From contig CANNUR010000153.1 of the NCBI GenBank assembly GCA_947523045.1, positions 1 to 7,158 on the forward strand: DNA of 7,158 bases. The letters run 5' to 3'. Each line of letters opens with the position of its first letter. Position 1 is the first letter of the stretch. Below are positions 1 to 5,511 of the stretch, one piece after another. The position numbers were made by a program, and so were the translations under genes. The notes under the pieces are model-generated. The model ran no database searches. It was not told where the DNA came from and was given only the letters and a program-made list of their open reading frames with translations. Source of the DNA: an uncultured Prosthecobacter sp. Its GTDB lineage: Bacteria; Verrucomicrobiota; Verrucomicrobiia; Verrucomicrobiales; Verrucomicrobiaceae.

Positions 1-1079
1 TTGAGCTGCGGATTGTGCAGGTTGATCCAGCCCGTGGTGTCCATGAAGCCGTAGAACAGGTGGTTTGTCGGATACAGGTTCTGGAAGGTGCCGAGGTCGC
101 CGTCGGCGGGGTCGGAATCGCCCGGGCTCCAGTTGTATTGCAGGCCGAGGCGGGGTTTCCACGGATGCTTCAGCCAGTTGTAACCGACGCCCCAGTGGCC
201 GGCGAAGGCGGTCAGGGTGCGGCCGTTGACGTCGCCCTTCTGGAAGGCCATTTCGGTTTCGTAATCCCAGCCGCCGAGCTTTTTCGGGTCGCCCTTCCAG
301 AGCGTGCCCACGGTGATGAAGCTGGTGTCACCCAGGCTCGGGCCGAAGGCGCCGTTGCCGTTGTCCTGCTTGTGGAAGAGGTAGAAGTCGGTGGTCGTGT
401 TGAACGGCAGCCACTGGGTGGCGAGGTAGGCGCCACTGAAGACGCTGTCATCCGGCGACTGGGCATCGAAGATCTGCGACTTGTTCCACTCGTGATCCTT
501 GAAGGTCACCGGACTGGAGGTGAACAGGTCGAAGGCCCAGGTGTCATCGACCCAGCGCAGCTTGAGGGCGTCAAAGGTGCGCGCCGTGTTCAGCCACTCG
601 AGCGGGCCGACCAGGCGCTGGTCGCCGTAGCTGAGGAACTGGCGGCCGATCGTGGCGCTGGCGCCTTTCTTGGCGTCGCCGATCTGCGCGTAGGCCTTGA
701 GCACATCGAAGACGTCGTCGCCCTCGGCGCCGAACACGCCGATTTCATTCGGCCGGCTGCCGCCGATCTCGCGCACATCCTGGCCCTGGACGTAGAGCTT
801 GAGCCAGGGGGTGAAGGAGTAGCCGAGACCGAGGCGGAAGCGCTGCAGCAGCCAGGACGCGTCCTGCGGTCCATTGACGGCGCTGTTGAAGTCGAAGTTG
901 TTTTCGCGCGCCTCGAAGCGCATTTTTTCCTGAAGGTCGAGGGTCAGTCGGCCATCGAGGAAGGTGAGGGGGGCATAGCCGCCGGCGGGGGCGGGTTGGG
1001 GAGCCGGCGCGGGAGCGGCGGGAGGTCCGGCGAGGGCGAGGGACGCCGAGGCCAGCAGGAGGAGGGGGAGCCGTTTCAT
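1..1079 (-). CDS. Outer-membrane porin, alginate-export (AlgE-like) family, C-terminus cut by window edge
   Basis: This frame is open from ATG at 1079 to the left edge, giving 359 codons without a stop. Residues 1-17 form a Sec signal peptide (MKR, a leucine-rich core, then ALA before GPP). A Pro/Ala-rich linker follows to about residue 34. The rest has alternating aromatic/polar strands typical of a beta-barrel, such as WLLQRFRLGLGY (76-87) and PWLKLYVQGQD (91-101). The features ATIGRQFLSYGDQRLVGPLEW (split around residues 142-161) and LYPTNHLFYGFMD (335-347) are what I associate with the alginate export family (PF13372). Members are usually over 400 residues, so the last strands are missing here. 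It lies 27 nt behind the last ATPase gene on the same strand, so it is probably co-transcribed. The inferred role is an outer-membrane channel for the transporter's anion; despite the family name, nothing here points to alginate. No good Shine-Dalgarno sequence sits close to the ATG; the nearest AAGGA is about 20 nt away. Confidence 0.8.
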   Translation of the reverse strand, partial: MKRLPLLLLASASLALAGPPAAPAPAPQPAPAGGYAPLTFLDGRLTLDLQEKMRFEARENNFDFNSAVNGPQDASWLLQRFRLGLGYSFTPWLKLYVQGQDVREIGGSRPNEIGVFGAEGDDVFDVLKAYAQIGDAKKGASATIGRQFLSYGDQRLVGPLEWLNTARTFDALKLRWVDDTWAFDLFTSSPVTFKDHEWNKSQIFDAQSPDDSVFSGAYLATQWLPFNTTTDFYLFHKQDNGNGAFGPSLGDTSFITVGTLWKGDPKKLGGWDYETEMAFQKGDVNGRTLTAFAGHWGVGYNWLKHPWKPRLGLQYNWSPGDSDPADGDLGTFQNLYPTNHLFYGFMDTTGWINLHNPQL

Positions 1080-1106
1080 GGGGTGTGGGTGTGTGGGTTT
1101 CCTTGG

Positions 1107-1985
1107 CTAAGCGGCGGCTGAGGGAAGGGGGGCGTGCAGGGCCATTTCGGCGGCCATGTCGGGCGAGGGCTGGAAGCCCGGCTCGCGGCTCGGGCGGATG
1201 TGCGAGCGATCGTTGAGGAAGGTGATCAGGCGTTCGCGCAGCTCGTAGTAGCGCGGGTCCTCCATGATCTCGCGGCGGCTGCGCGGGCGCTCGAAGGGGA
1301 TGTGCAGGATGTCGCCGACCTCGGCCTCGGGGCCGTCGGTCATCATCACCACGCGGTCGGAGAGGAAGATGGCCTCGTCGACATCGTGGGTGACCATGAG
1401 GGTGGTGACGCGGTTGCGACGCCAGAGTTCGAGCAGCACCTCCTGCAGTTCGTAGCGGGTGAGGGCGTCGAGCATGCCGAAGGGTTCGTCGAGCAGCAGC
1501 ATTTTCGGCTGCAGGGCGAAGGCGCGGGCGATGCCGACGCGCTGGCGCATGCCCTGGGAGAGTTCGCCGGGGCGCTTGTGCAGGGCCTCGCCCAGACCGA
1601 CGATGCTGAGGTAGTACTCGGCGATCTCGCGGCGCTCGCGCTTGGGGGCGGTGTAGTAGACCTGGTTGACGCCGAGCAGGACGTTTTCAAAAGCCGTCAT
1701 CCAGGGCAGCAGGCAGGGCGATTGGAAGACGATGCCGCGGTCGGGGCCGGGACCGACCGCCTCCTTGCCGGCGAGGATCATGTTGCCGCGGCTGGGTTCG
1801 CTGAGGCCGGCGACCATCATGAGGACGGTGCTTTTGCCGCAGCCGCTGTGGCCGATGAGGGTGGCGAATTCACCCTCGCGCAGGCGCAGGCTGAAGTCCT
1901 TGACGATGGTCGCGGGTCCCTTCGGCGTGTCGTAGGTCTTCCACAGCCGGTCGAGTTCGAGAAGTTTGGGGTCGGGTGTTTTCAT
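1107..1985 (-). CDS. nrtD: Nitrate-type ABC transporter ATP-binding protein (NrtD-like)
   Basis: This 292-residue ATPase is expected to drive import on the cytoplasmic face of the inner membrane. All nucleotide-binding motifs are visible: Walker [10 protein letters not shown] (45-53), Q-loop Gln88 in GIVFQSP, signature LSQGM (142-146), Walker B MLLLDEP (162-168) and H-loop His200 in MVTHDVDEA. The phrases [22 protein letters not shown] and [24 protein letters not shown] are characteristic of the NrtD/NrtC/TauB/SsuB group, and the NrtD type fits best. The length matches stand-alone NrtD. The start overlaps the stop of the upstream ATPase gene by 4 nt (ATGA), and a strong GGAGG sits 7 nt before the ATG, which supports this start. 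It probably pairs with the upstream ATPase as a heterodimer, in which this subunit keeps the canonical H-loop. Taurine, sulfonate, cyanate or bicarbonate transport is a less likely alternative. Confidence 0.93.
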   Translation of the reverse strand: MKTPDPKLLELDRLWKTYDTPKGPATIVKDFSLRLREGEFATLIGHSGCGKSTVLMMVAGLSEPSRGNMILAGKEAVGPGPDRGIVFQSPCLLPWMTAFENVLLGVNQVYYTAPKRERREIAEYYLSIVGLGEALHKRPGELSQGMRQRVGIARAFALQPKMLLLDEPFGMLDALTRYELQEVLLELWRRNRVTTLMVTHDVDEAIFLSDRVVMMTDGPEAEVGDILHIPFERPRSRREIMEDPRYYELRERLITFLNDRSHIRPSREPGFQPSPDMAAEMALHAPLPSAAA

Positions 1986-2902
1986 GGTAGAACCTCCACT
2001 TCCTCGCGATGCGACTCACCGCGGCGCCGGGGCGGGCGCGGCATGAGGCGGTTGAACCAGTTGAGCTCGCTGACATCCTCGGGCAGCAGGTCGGGCAGGT
2101 GCAGTTTGCGGCTGGAGCGTACCCGGCTGCGATCCTTGGCCTCGAGCAGGGTGCGAATCAGTTGCGCCCGCAGCGCCTTGAAGCGCGGGTCGTGGTTGAT
2201 GGCCTTGCGGTCGCGCGGGCGCTCCAGGTCGATGCGGATGGATTCGCCGAGCGTGGCCGGCGTGGTGGGCAGCAGCGGGATGACGCGGTCGGCGACCAGA
2301 ATGGCCTCGTCGGGGTCGTTGGTGATCCAGACCACCGTGGTTTTGTTGGCGAGCCAGATCTCGGAAATTTCGTCCTGCAGGGTGGCGCGGGTCAGGGCAT
2401 CGAGGGCGCTGAGCGGCTCGTCCAGAAGCAGCACGCGCGGGTTCATCGCCAGGGTGCGTGCCAGGGAGACGCGCTGGCGCATGCCGCCGGAGAGTTCGCG
2501 CGGAAACTTGTGCGCCGCAGGGCCGAGCTTGACCATGGCAATGTGCTTCGCGACATGCTCGCGGCGACGTGCGGCAGGCCAGTCCTTGAAGACCTCGTTG
2601 ACGGCGAGGGCGATATTTTCCTCAACGGTGAGCCAGGGCAGCAGCGAGTAGTTTTGAAACACCAGGCCGCGGTCCGGTCCCGGACCGGTGATGCGCTGGC
2701 CGTCGATTCGCGCCTCACCGGCGTCGGGCTGCACCAGGCCCGAGATCAGGTTGATCAGGGTGGATTTGCCCGTGCCGGAATACCCGACGATGACCACGAA
2801 CTCGCCCTCCTCGACCGCGAGATCGATGTTGCCCAGTACCTCGGTGCGGGCGCCGGCGGGGCCGTAGCCTTTGCGGGCGTTTTGAATTTCGATGAGGGGC
2901 AT
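1982..2902 (-). CDS. nrtC: Nitrate-type ABC transporter ATP-binding protein (NrtC-like), short form, Asn in H-loop
   Basis: This 306-residue ATPase is the second nucleotide-binding subunit of the importer. Walker A is GYSGTGKST (40-48), the Q-loop Gln83 is in GLVFQNY, the signature is LSGGM (137-141), and Walker B is VLLLDEP (157-163). The H-loop reads WITNDPDEA, with Asn195 where the switch histidine normally sits. The [11 protein letters not shown] and [10 protein letters not shown] phrases mark the NrtC/NrtD group. Cyanobacterial NrtC is about twice this length because it carries a C-terminal NrtA-like domain. Here only the ATPase part is present, followed by a basic tail ([13 protein letters not shown], about 289-300). 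The gene overlaps nrtD by 4 nt. Its ATG is preceded on its own strand by an AT-rich repeat and no Shine-Dalgarno site, because a small cassette lies directly upstream. The [14 protein letters not shown] start is normal for the family. Assignment as NrtC rather than a second NrtD rests on gene order and on the N-for-H change. Confidence 0.9.
   Translation of the reverse strand: MPLIEIQNARKGYGPAGARTEVLGNIDLAVEEGEFVVIVGYSGTGKSTLINLISGLVQPDAGEARIDGQRITGPGPDRGLVFQNYSLLPWLTVEENIALAVNEVFKDWPAARRREHVAKHIAMVKLGPAAHKFPRELSGGMRQRVSLARTLAMNPRVLLLDEPLSALDALTRATLQDEISEIWLANKTTVVWITNDPDEAILVADRVIPLLPTTPATLGESIRIDLERPRDRKAINHDPRFKALRAQLIRTLLEAKDRSRVRSSRKLHLPDLLPEDVSELNWFNRLMPRPPRRRGESHREEVEVLP
1993..1997 (-). 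promoter_or_regulatory. Strong Shine-Dalgarno site for nrtD
   Basis: On the minus strand this reads GGAGG, spaced 7 nt from the ATG at 1985. It lies inside the last codons of the upstream ATPase gene. It is the only textbook ribosome-binding site I could find in the operon, and it fixes the nrtD start. The other genes appear to rely on translational coupling. Confidence 0.8.
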
Positions 2903-2905
2903 GTG

Positions 2906-2940
2906 GATTGATGGTTTACGATTTATGATTAATGATATAA
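2906..2940 (+). repeat. Left border: five degenerate heptamers (GATTTAY-like)
   Basis: Read on the plus strand in steps of seven, the units are GATTGAT (2906), GGTTTAC (2913), GATTTAT (2920), GATTAAT (2927) and GATATAA (2934). AT-rich non-repetitive sequence then leads to the ATG at 2951. The first 26 nt pair with 3307-3332 as an inverted repeat. On the minus strand this tract lies immediately upstream of the nrtC start and takes the place where its ribosome-binding site would be expected. Confidence 0.7.
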
Positions 2941-2941
2941 A
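2915..2941 (+). promoter_or_regulatory. Possible promoter for the four-helix-bundle gene, near-leaderless
   Basis: TTTACG (2915-2920, 4 of 6 against TTGACA) and TATAAA (2936-2941, 5 of 6 against TATAAT) are 15 nt apart, shorter than the ideal 17. A start site would fall just before the ATG at 2951, so the transcript would be almost leaderless. That fits the absence of a Shine-Dalgarno site. The region is AT-rich enough for chance matches, so this is a weak call. Confidence 0.3.
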
Positions 2942-2950
2942 TTATCGATT

Positions 2951-3322
2951 ATGACGGCTGATGAGCTCAAGCGGCGGACCATGGACTTTGCAGTGCGTGT
3001 CCTGAGACTGGTGGAGGCTCTGCCAAAAACGATCCCGGGAAGAACCGTGGGAAATCAAATGGCCCGCAGCGGTACCTCGGTGGCCGCCAATTACCGGGCG
3101 GCTCTGCGGGCAAAGTCGCCGGCTGACTTCATTCACAAAATCACCATTGTACTGGAGGAGGCGGACGAGAGTGCCTTTTGGCTGCAGCTTGCCGAACGCG
3201 CGGAGCTGCTGCCCGGCAAGCGCTTGAAGAGCCTTCTTCAGGAAGCGGAGGAACTTACCAAAATCTTCAACGCCACCCGCACGACGGCCAGGCGTCGCAG
3301 CACAGGAAATCGTCCATCGTAA
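2951..3322 (+). CDS. Four-helix-bundle protein, S23 / 23S rRNA intervening-sequence family
   Basis: This 123-residue protein has the conserved pattern of the S23/IVS four-helix-bundle family: an N-terminal helix (LKRRTMDFAVRVLRLVEAL, 6-24), then GNQMARSGTSVAANYRA (34-50), then KSPADFIHKI (55-64) with EADESAFWLQL (70-80), and a last helix LLQEAEELTKIF (95-106). Family members are encoded inside 23S rRNA intervening sequences in some bacteria and as stray chromosomal genes in many others. They are also related in fold to the Avd accessory protein of diversity-generating retroelements. Their cellular role is unknown to me, and nucleic-acid binding is plausible. No rRNA or reverse transcriptase is seen here. 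The gene is antisense to the operon around it. Its last codons and TAA stop (3320-3322) lie inside the right border repeat, so residues NRPS at the end are encoded by repeat sequence. The ATG at 2951 puts the N-terminus where the family normally begins. Confidence 0.88.
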   Translation: MTADELKRRTMDFAVRVLRLVEALPKTIPGRTVGNQMARSGTSVAANYRAALRAKSPADFIHKITIVLEEADESAFWLQLAERAELLPGKRLKSLLQEAEELTKIFNATRTTARRRSTGNRPS

Positions 3323-3332
3323 ATCATCGATC
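3305..3332 (-). repeat. Right border: four degenerate heptamers (GATTTAY-like), inverted relative to the left border
   Basis: Read on the minus strand in steps of seven, the units are GATCGAT (3332-3326), GATTTAC (3325-3319), GATGGAC (3318-3312) and GATTTCC (3311-3305). The tract overlaps the 3' end and stop codon of the four-helix-bundle gene. It ends 8 nt before the nrtB stop codon (3341-3343). Positions 3307-3332 pair with 2906-2931 as an imperfect inverted repeat. Confidence 0.7.
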
Positions 3333-3340
3333 ATAAAGAT

Positions 3341-4225
3341 TCAGGCGGTCTTGAAGCGGCTTTCGATCAGGGACATCAGGCGGTCGAGGATGTAGCCGAT
3401 GACGCCGATGGTGAGGATGCAGAGGATGATGTGGGCGAAGCTGTTGGCGTTGTATTGCTGCCAGAGGAAGCCGCCGATGCCGGGGCGGCCGGTGAGCATC
3501 TCGACGGCGACGATGACCAGCCAGGCGATGCCGAGGCTTAGGCGGAAGCCGGTGAACATGTAGGGCAGGGTGGCGGGCACGAGGATCTTCCAGAGCGTCT
3601 TGTCCTTGGGCAGCTTGAGCACCTTGGCGACGTTGAGGTAATCCTGCGGCACGGCGCGCACGCCGACGGCGGTGTTCATCACGGTTGGCCACATCGCGCA
3701 GATGGCGATGGTGAAGAGCGCGGCGGCGTCGGAGGCGCCGAAGGCGGTTCGGCCGCCCTCGTCAAGGATGCGGACGCCGCTGAACAGGATCATACCGAGG
3801 GGCAGCCAGGCGAGCGGTGAGACCGGGCGCAGCACCTGGATGAGCGGGTCGAAGGCGAGGGTGAACTTGCGCGACAGGCCGAGCAGGAAACCGACCGGCG
3901 TGCCGACCAGCAGGGCGAGCAGGTATCCCTGGGCGACAAGCTTGAGCGAGAGCCAGGTGAAGCGCAGGATGCCCTGGTCGAGTTCGCCGCGCTTGGCGAG
4001 CGGTTCGAGCAGGTAGGGCTTGCTGGCCTGCCAGGTTTCCAGCGGCGTTGGCAGGTCCTTGGAGATGCCGTGGCGCTGGGTCACCTTGATGGTGTCACCC
4101 CAGTCGTCGACCTTGGTGGTGGTCACCGACTTGCCGGCCAGGAACTGCCAGACGAGGCCGCAGGCGAGCAGGGCGAGCAGCGGCAGCAGCAGGCCGTCGA
4201 GCTTGGTTTTTTGCAGCAGGTTCAT
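3341..4225 (-). CDS. nrtB: Nitrate-type ABC transporter permease (NrtB-like)
   Basis: This 294-residue inner-membrane protein forms the translocation path of the importer, presumably as a homodimer. Hydrophobic segments lie at about 11-30, 95-118, 125-150, 165-187, 229-245 and 262-282. The cytoplasmic EAA-type coupling loop that contacts the ATPases is at about 198-223 (NVAKVLKLPKDKTLWKILVP, then ATLPYM). AVGVRAVPQDYLNVA before it and LGIAWLVIVAVEMLTG after it are typical of the NrtB/TauC/SsuC permease group. Residues 30-90 form a sizeable loop, as in NrtB, rather than the shorter linker I expect in SsuC. The gene starts 2 nt after the binding-protein stop (TGACCATG), implying coupled translation. 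Its own stop lies 8 nt from the inverted repeat of the small cassette. The C-terminal SLIESRFKTA looks like a natural end, so the protein is probably intact. Confidence 0.92.
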   Translation of the reverse strand: MNLLQKTKLDGLLLPLLALLACGLVWQFLAGKSVTTTKVDDWGDTIKVTQRHGISKDLPTPLETWQASKPYLLEPLAKRGELDQGILRFTWLSLKLVAQGYLLALLVGTPVGFLLGLSRKFTLAFDPLIQVLRPVSPLAWLPLGMILFSGVRILDEGGRTAFGASDAAALFTIAICAMWPTVMNTAVGVRAVPQDYLNVAKVLKLPKDKTLWKILVPATLPYMFTGFRLSLGIAWLVIVAVEMLTGRPGIGGFLWQQYNANSFAHIILCILTIGVIGYILDRLMSLIESRFKTA

Positions 4226-4227
4226 GG

Positions 4228-5511
4228 TCAGGCTTTCAGGCTGTGGATGGCAAAGGAGGCGGCGTAGGCTTCGAGGTCCGCCTTGGGATCGAAGACGCTG
4301 CCGTCGAAGAGGGTTTCGGGCTTGTCATCGGCGCCGCCGTGGTTGTAACCGAGTTCGCGCATGGCCTCCTCGTAGAGATCGGCGCGCATGACCCGGCGGG
4401 TGACGCCGGCGTAGTCGGGCGCGCCCTCGGTGAAGCCCCAGCGGCGGAGCTGGGTGAGCCACCACTGTGCGTACTTGGCCTGCGGGTAGTTGCAGTTGCG
4501 GTCGCTGAAGATCATGTAGTTCGGGTCGCGGTAGCGGCGGCCGTCGCCCATGTCGTACTTGCCCTGCAGGCGGCCGAGCAGGGTTTCCGGCGGGCAGTTG
4601 ATGTAGGTGGCGGCGCTGACGATGCCAGCCTGTTCCTCGCGGTTCTCCATCTGGTCGAGCCAGACGCTGGCCTCGTGCAGGGCCTTGAGCACGGCCTTGA
4701 CCGTCTTCGGGTTTTTCTCGGCGAACTCCTCGGTGAAGGCGCAGACTTTCTCGGGGTGATCCTTCCACATCGCCTGGGTGGTGATGGCGGTGAAGCCGAT
4801 GTCCTCGGCGAGCGCGCGTGCGTTCCAGGGTTCGCCGACGCAGAAGCCGTCCATCTGGCCGACCTTCATGTTGGCGACCATCTGGGGCGGCGGAATGGTG
4901 ATGAGGGAGACATCGGCGCCGCCGCCGGAGGCGTCGCCGGGATGGATGCCGCCGGCGGCGAGGTAGTAGCGCATCCACATCGCGTGGGTGCCGGGCGGGA
5001 AGGTCATGGCAAAGCTCATGGGCCGGCCGGCGGCCTTGGCTTCATCGACGAAGGGCTTTAGCGCCTTGGGATCGTCGGCGACCTTGCCCTTGAGCTCCTT
5101 TTTCAGGGTGATGGCCTGGCCGTTGCGGTTGATCAGCCAGGGGATGACCATCGGCACCTTGGGGGCGCCGCCGAGGCCCATGGTGCTGGCGATCGGCATG
5201 CCGATGAGCATGTGGGTGGCCTGCAGGTCGCCGTTGCTCAGAGAGTCGCGGATGGCAGCCCAGCTCGCGCCCTTGGTGACGGTGGAGCGGATGCCGAATT
5301 TTTGGAAGTGGCCCTTTTCGTGGGCGATGACGATGCTGGAGCAGTCGGTCAGGGCGATGATGCCGAGATTGACGTTCGGGTTTTCCGGCGAGTCGTCGGC
5401 GTAGGCGCTGCCGCTCCAGCCCAGAGGCAGGCCCTGGAGCAGGGTGGCGAGGCCGGTGGTGGCGGAACCTTGGAGCAGGCGGCGGCGGGTGAGGGCGGTC
5501 TGGGGTTTCAT
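4228..5511 (-). CDS. nrtA: Tat-exported nitrate-type substrate-binding protein (NrtA-like)
   Basis: This 427-residue periplasmic solute-binding protein delivers its anion to the permease. The N-terminus carries a twin-arginine signal (TRRRLLQG, 8-15), a hydrophobic stretch, and a likely AYA cleavage site near residue 38. No lipobox cysteine was seen, unlike cyanobacterial NrtA. Family landmarks include GASWAAIRDSL (81-91), NRNGQAIT (128-135), PPGTHAMWMRYYLAAGG (172-188), PPPQMVANMKVGQMDG (207-222) and CVGEPWN (224-230). Trp84, Gln132, His176 and Lys255 (in HPEK) seem to correspond to nitrate-contacting residues of Synechocystis NrtA; this alignment is from memory. The substrate is therefore most likely nitrate or nitrite, although bicarbonate (CmpA) is the close alternative. 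The start overlaps the stop of the upstream gene by 4 nt (ATGA), indicating translational coupling, and no clear Shine-Dalgarno site is present. Confidence 0.93.
   Translation of the reverse strand: MKPQTALTRRRLLQGSATTGLATLLQGLPLGWSGSAYADDSPENPNVNLGIIALTDCSSIVIAHEKGHFQKFGIRSTVTKGASWAAIRDSLSNGDLQATHMLIGMPIASTMGLGGAPKVPMVIPWLINRNGQAITLKKELKGKVADDPKALKPFVDEAKAAGRPMSFAMTFPPGTHAMWMRYYLAAGGIHPGDASGGGADVSLITIPPPQMVANMKVGQMDGFCVGEPWNARALAEDIGFTAITTQAMWKDHPEKVCAFTEEFAEKNPKTVKAVLKALHEASVWLDQMENREEQAGIVSAATYINCPPETLLGRLQGKYDMGDGRRYRDPNYMIFSDRNCNYPQAKYAQWWLTQLRRWGFTEGAPDYAGVTRRVMRADLYEEAMRELGYNHGGADDKPETLFDGSVFDPKADLEAYAASFAIHSLKA

Larger units (their letters stand above)
2906..3332. mobile_element. Putative small cassette: four-helix-bundle gene bordered by inverted heptamer-repeat ends
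   Basis: About 430 bp separate nrtB from nrtC, while every other junction of the operon is 27 nt or less. The unit contains one gene (2951-3322, plus strand) and AT-rich borders that contrast with the GC-rich surroundings. The outer 26 nt on each side (2906-2931 and 3307-3332) are imperfect inverted repeats, with 20 of 26 positions matching and an 8-nt identical core TTTACGAT. Both borders decompose into 7-nt units near GATTTAY that point toward the gene. There is no transposase and I found no clear target-site duplication. If it moves, it must use an outside function or be an old insertion. Its exact edges are uncertain by a few bases. Confidence 0.55.

Noticed and set aside
1080..1106. Terminator between nrtD and the porin gene
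   Set aside because: The 27-nt gap has a GT-rich tract but no hairpin followed by a T run, so read-through is expected.
15..1121. Long plus-strand open frame (368 codons) opposite the porin gene
   Set aside because: It is a shadow frame in GC-rich sequence: Val/Ala/Gly/Glu-rich, with no family motif. The minus strand has a clear signal peptide and barrel sequence.
1134..2911. Long plus-strand open frames opposite the two ATPase genes
   Set aside because: They are antisense images of highly conserved ATPase motifs, with low-complexity composition and no recognisable domain.
2942..3334. Antisense frame of 130 codons opposite the four-helix-bundle gene
   Set aside because: The plus-strand protein has all conserved S23-family motifs. 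The antisense frame does not resemble a known protein.
2906..3340. 23S rRNA intervening sequence or diversity-generating retroelement
   Set aside because: No rRNA flanks the gene, and there is no reverse transcriptase or template/variable repeat in the window. Only the protein family is shared.
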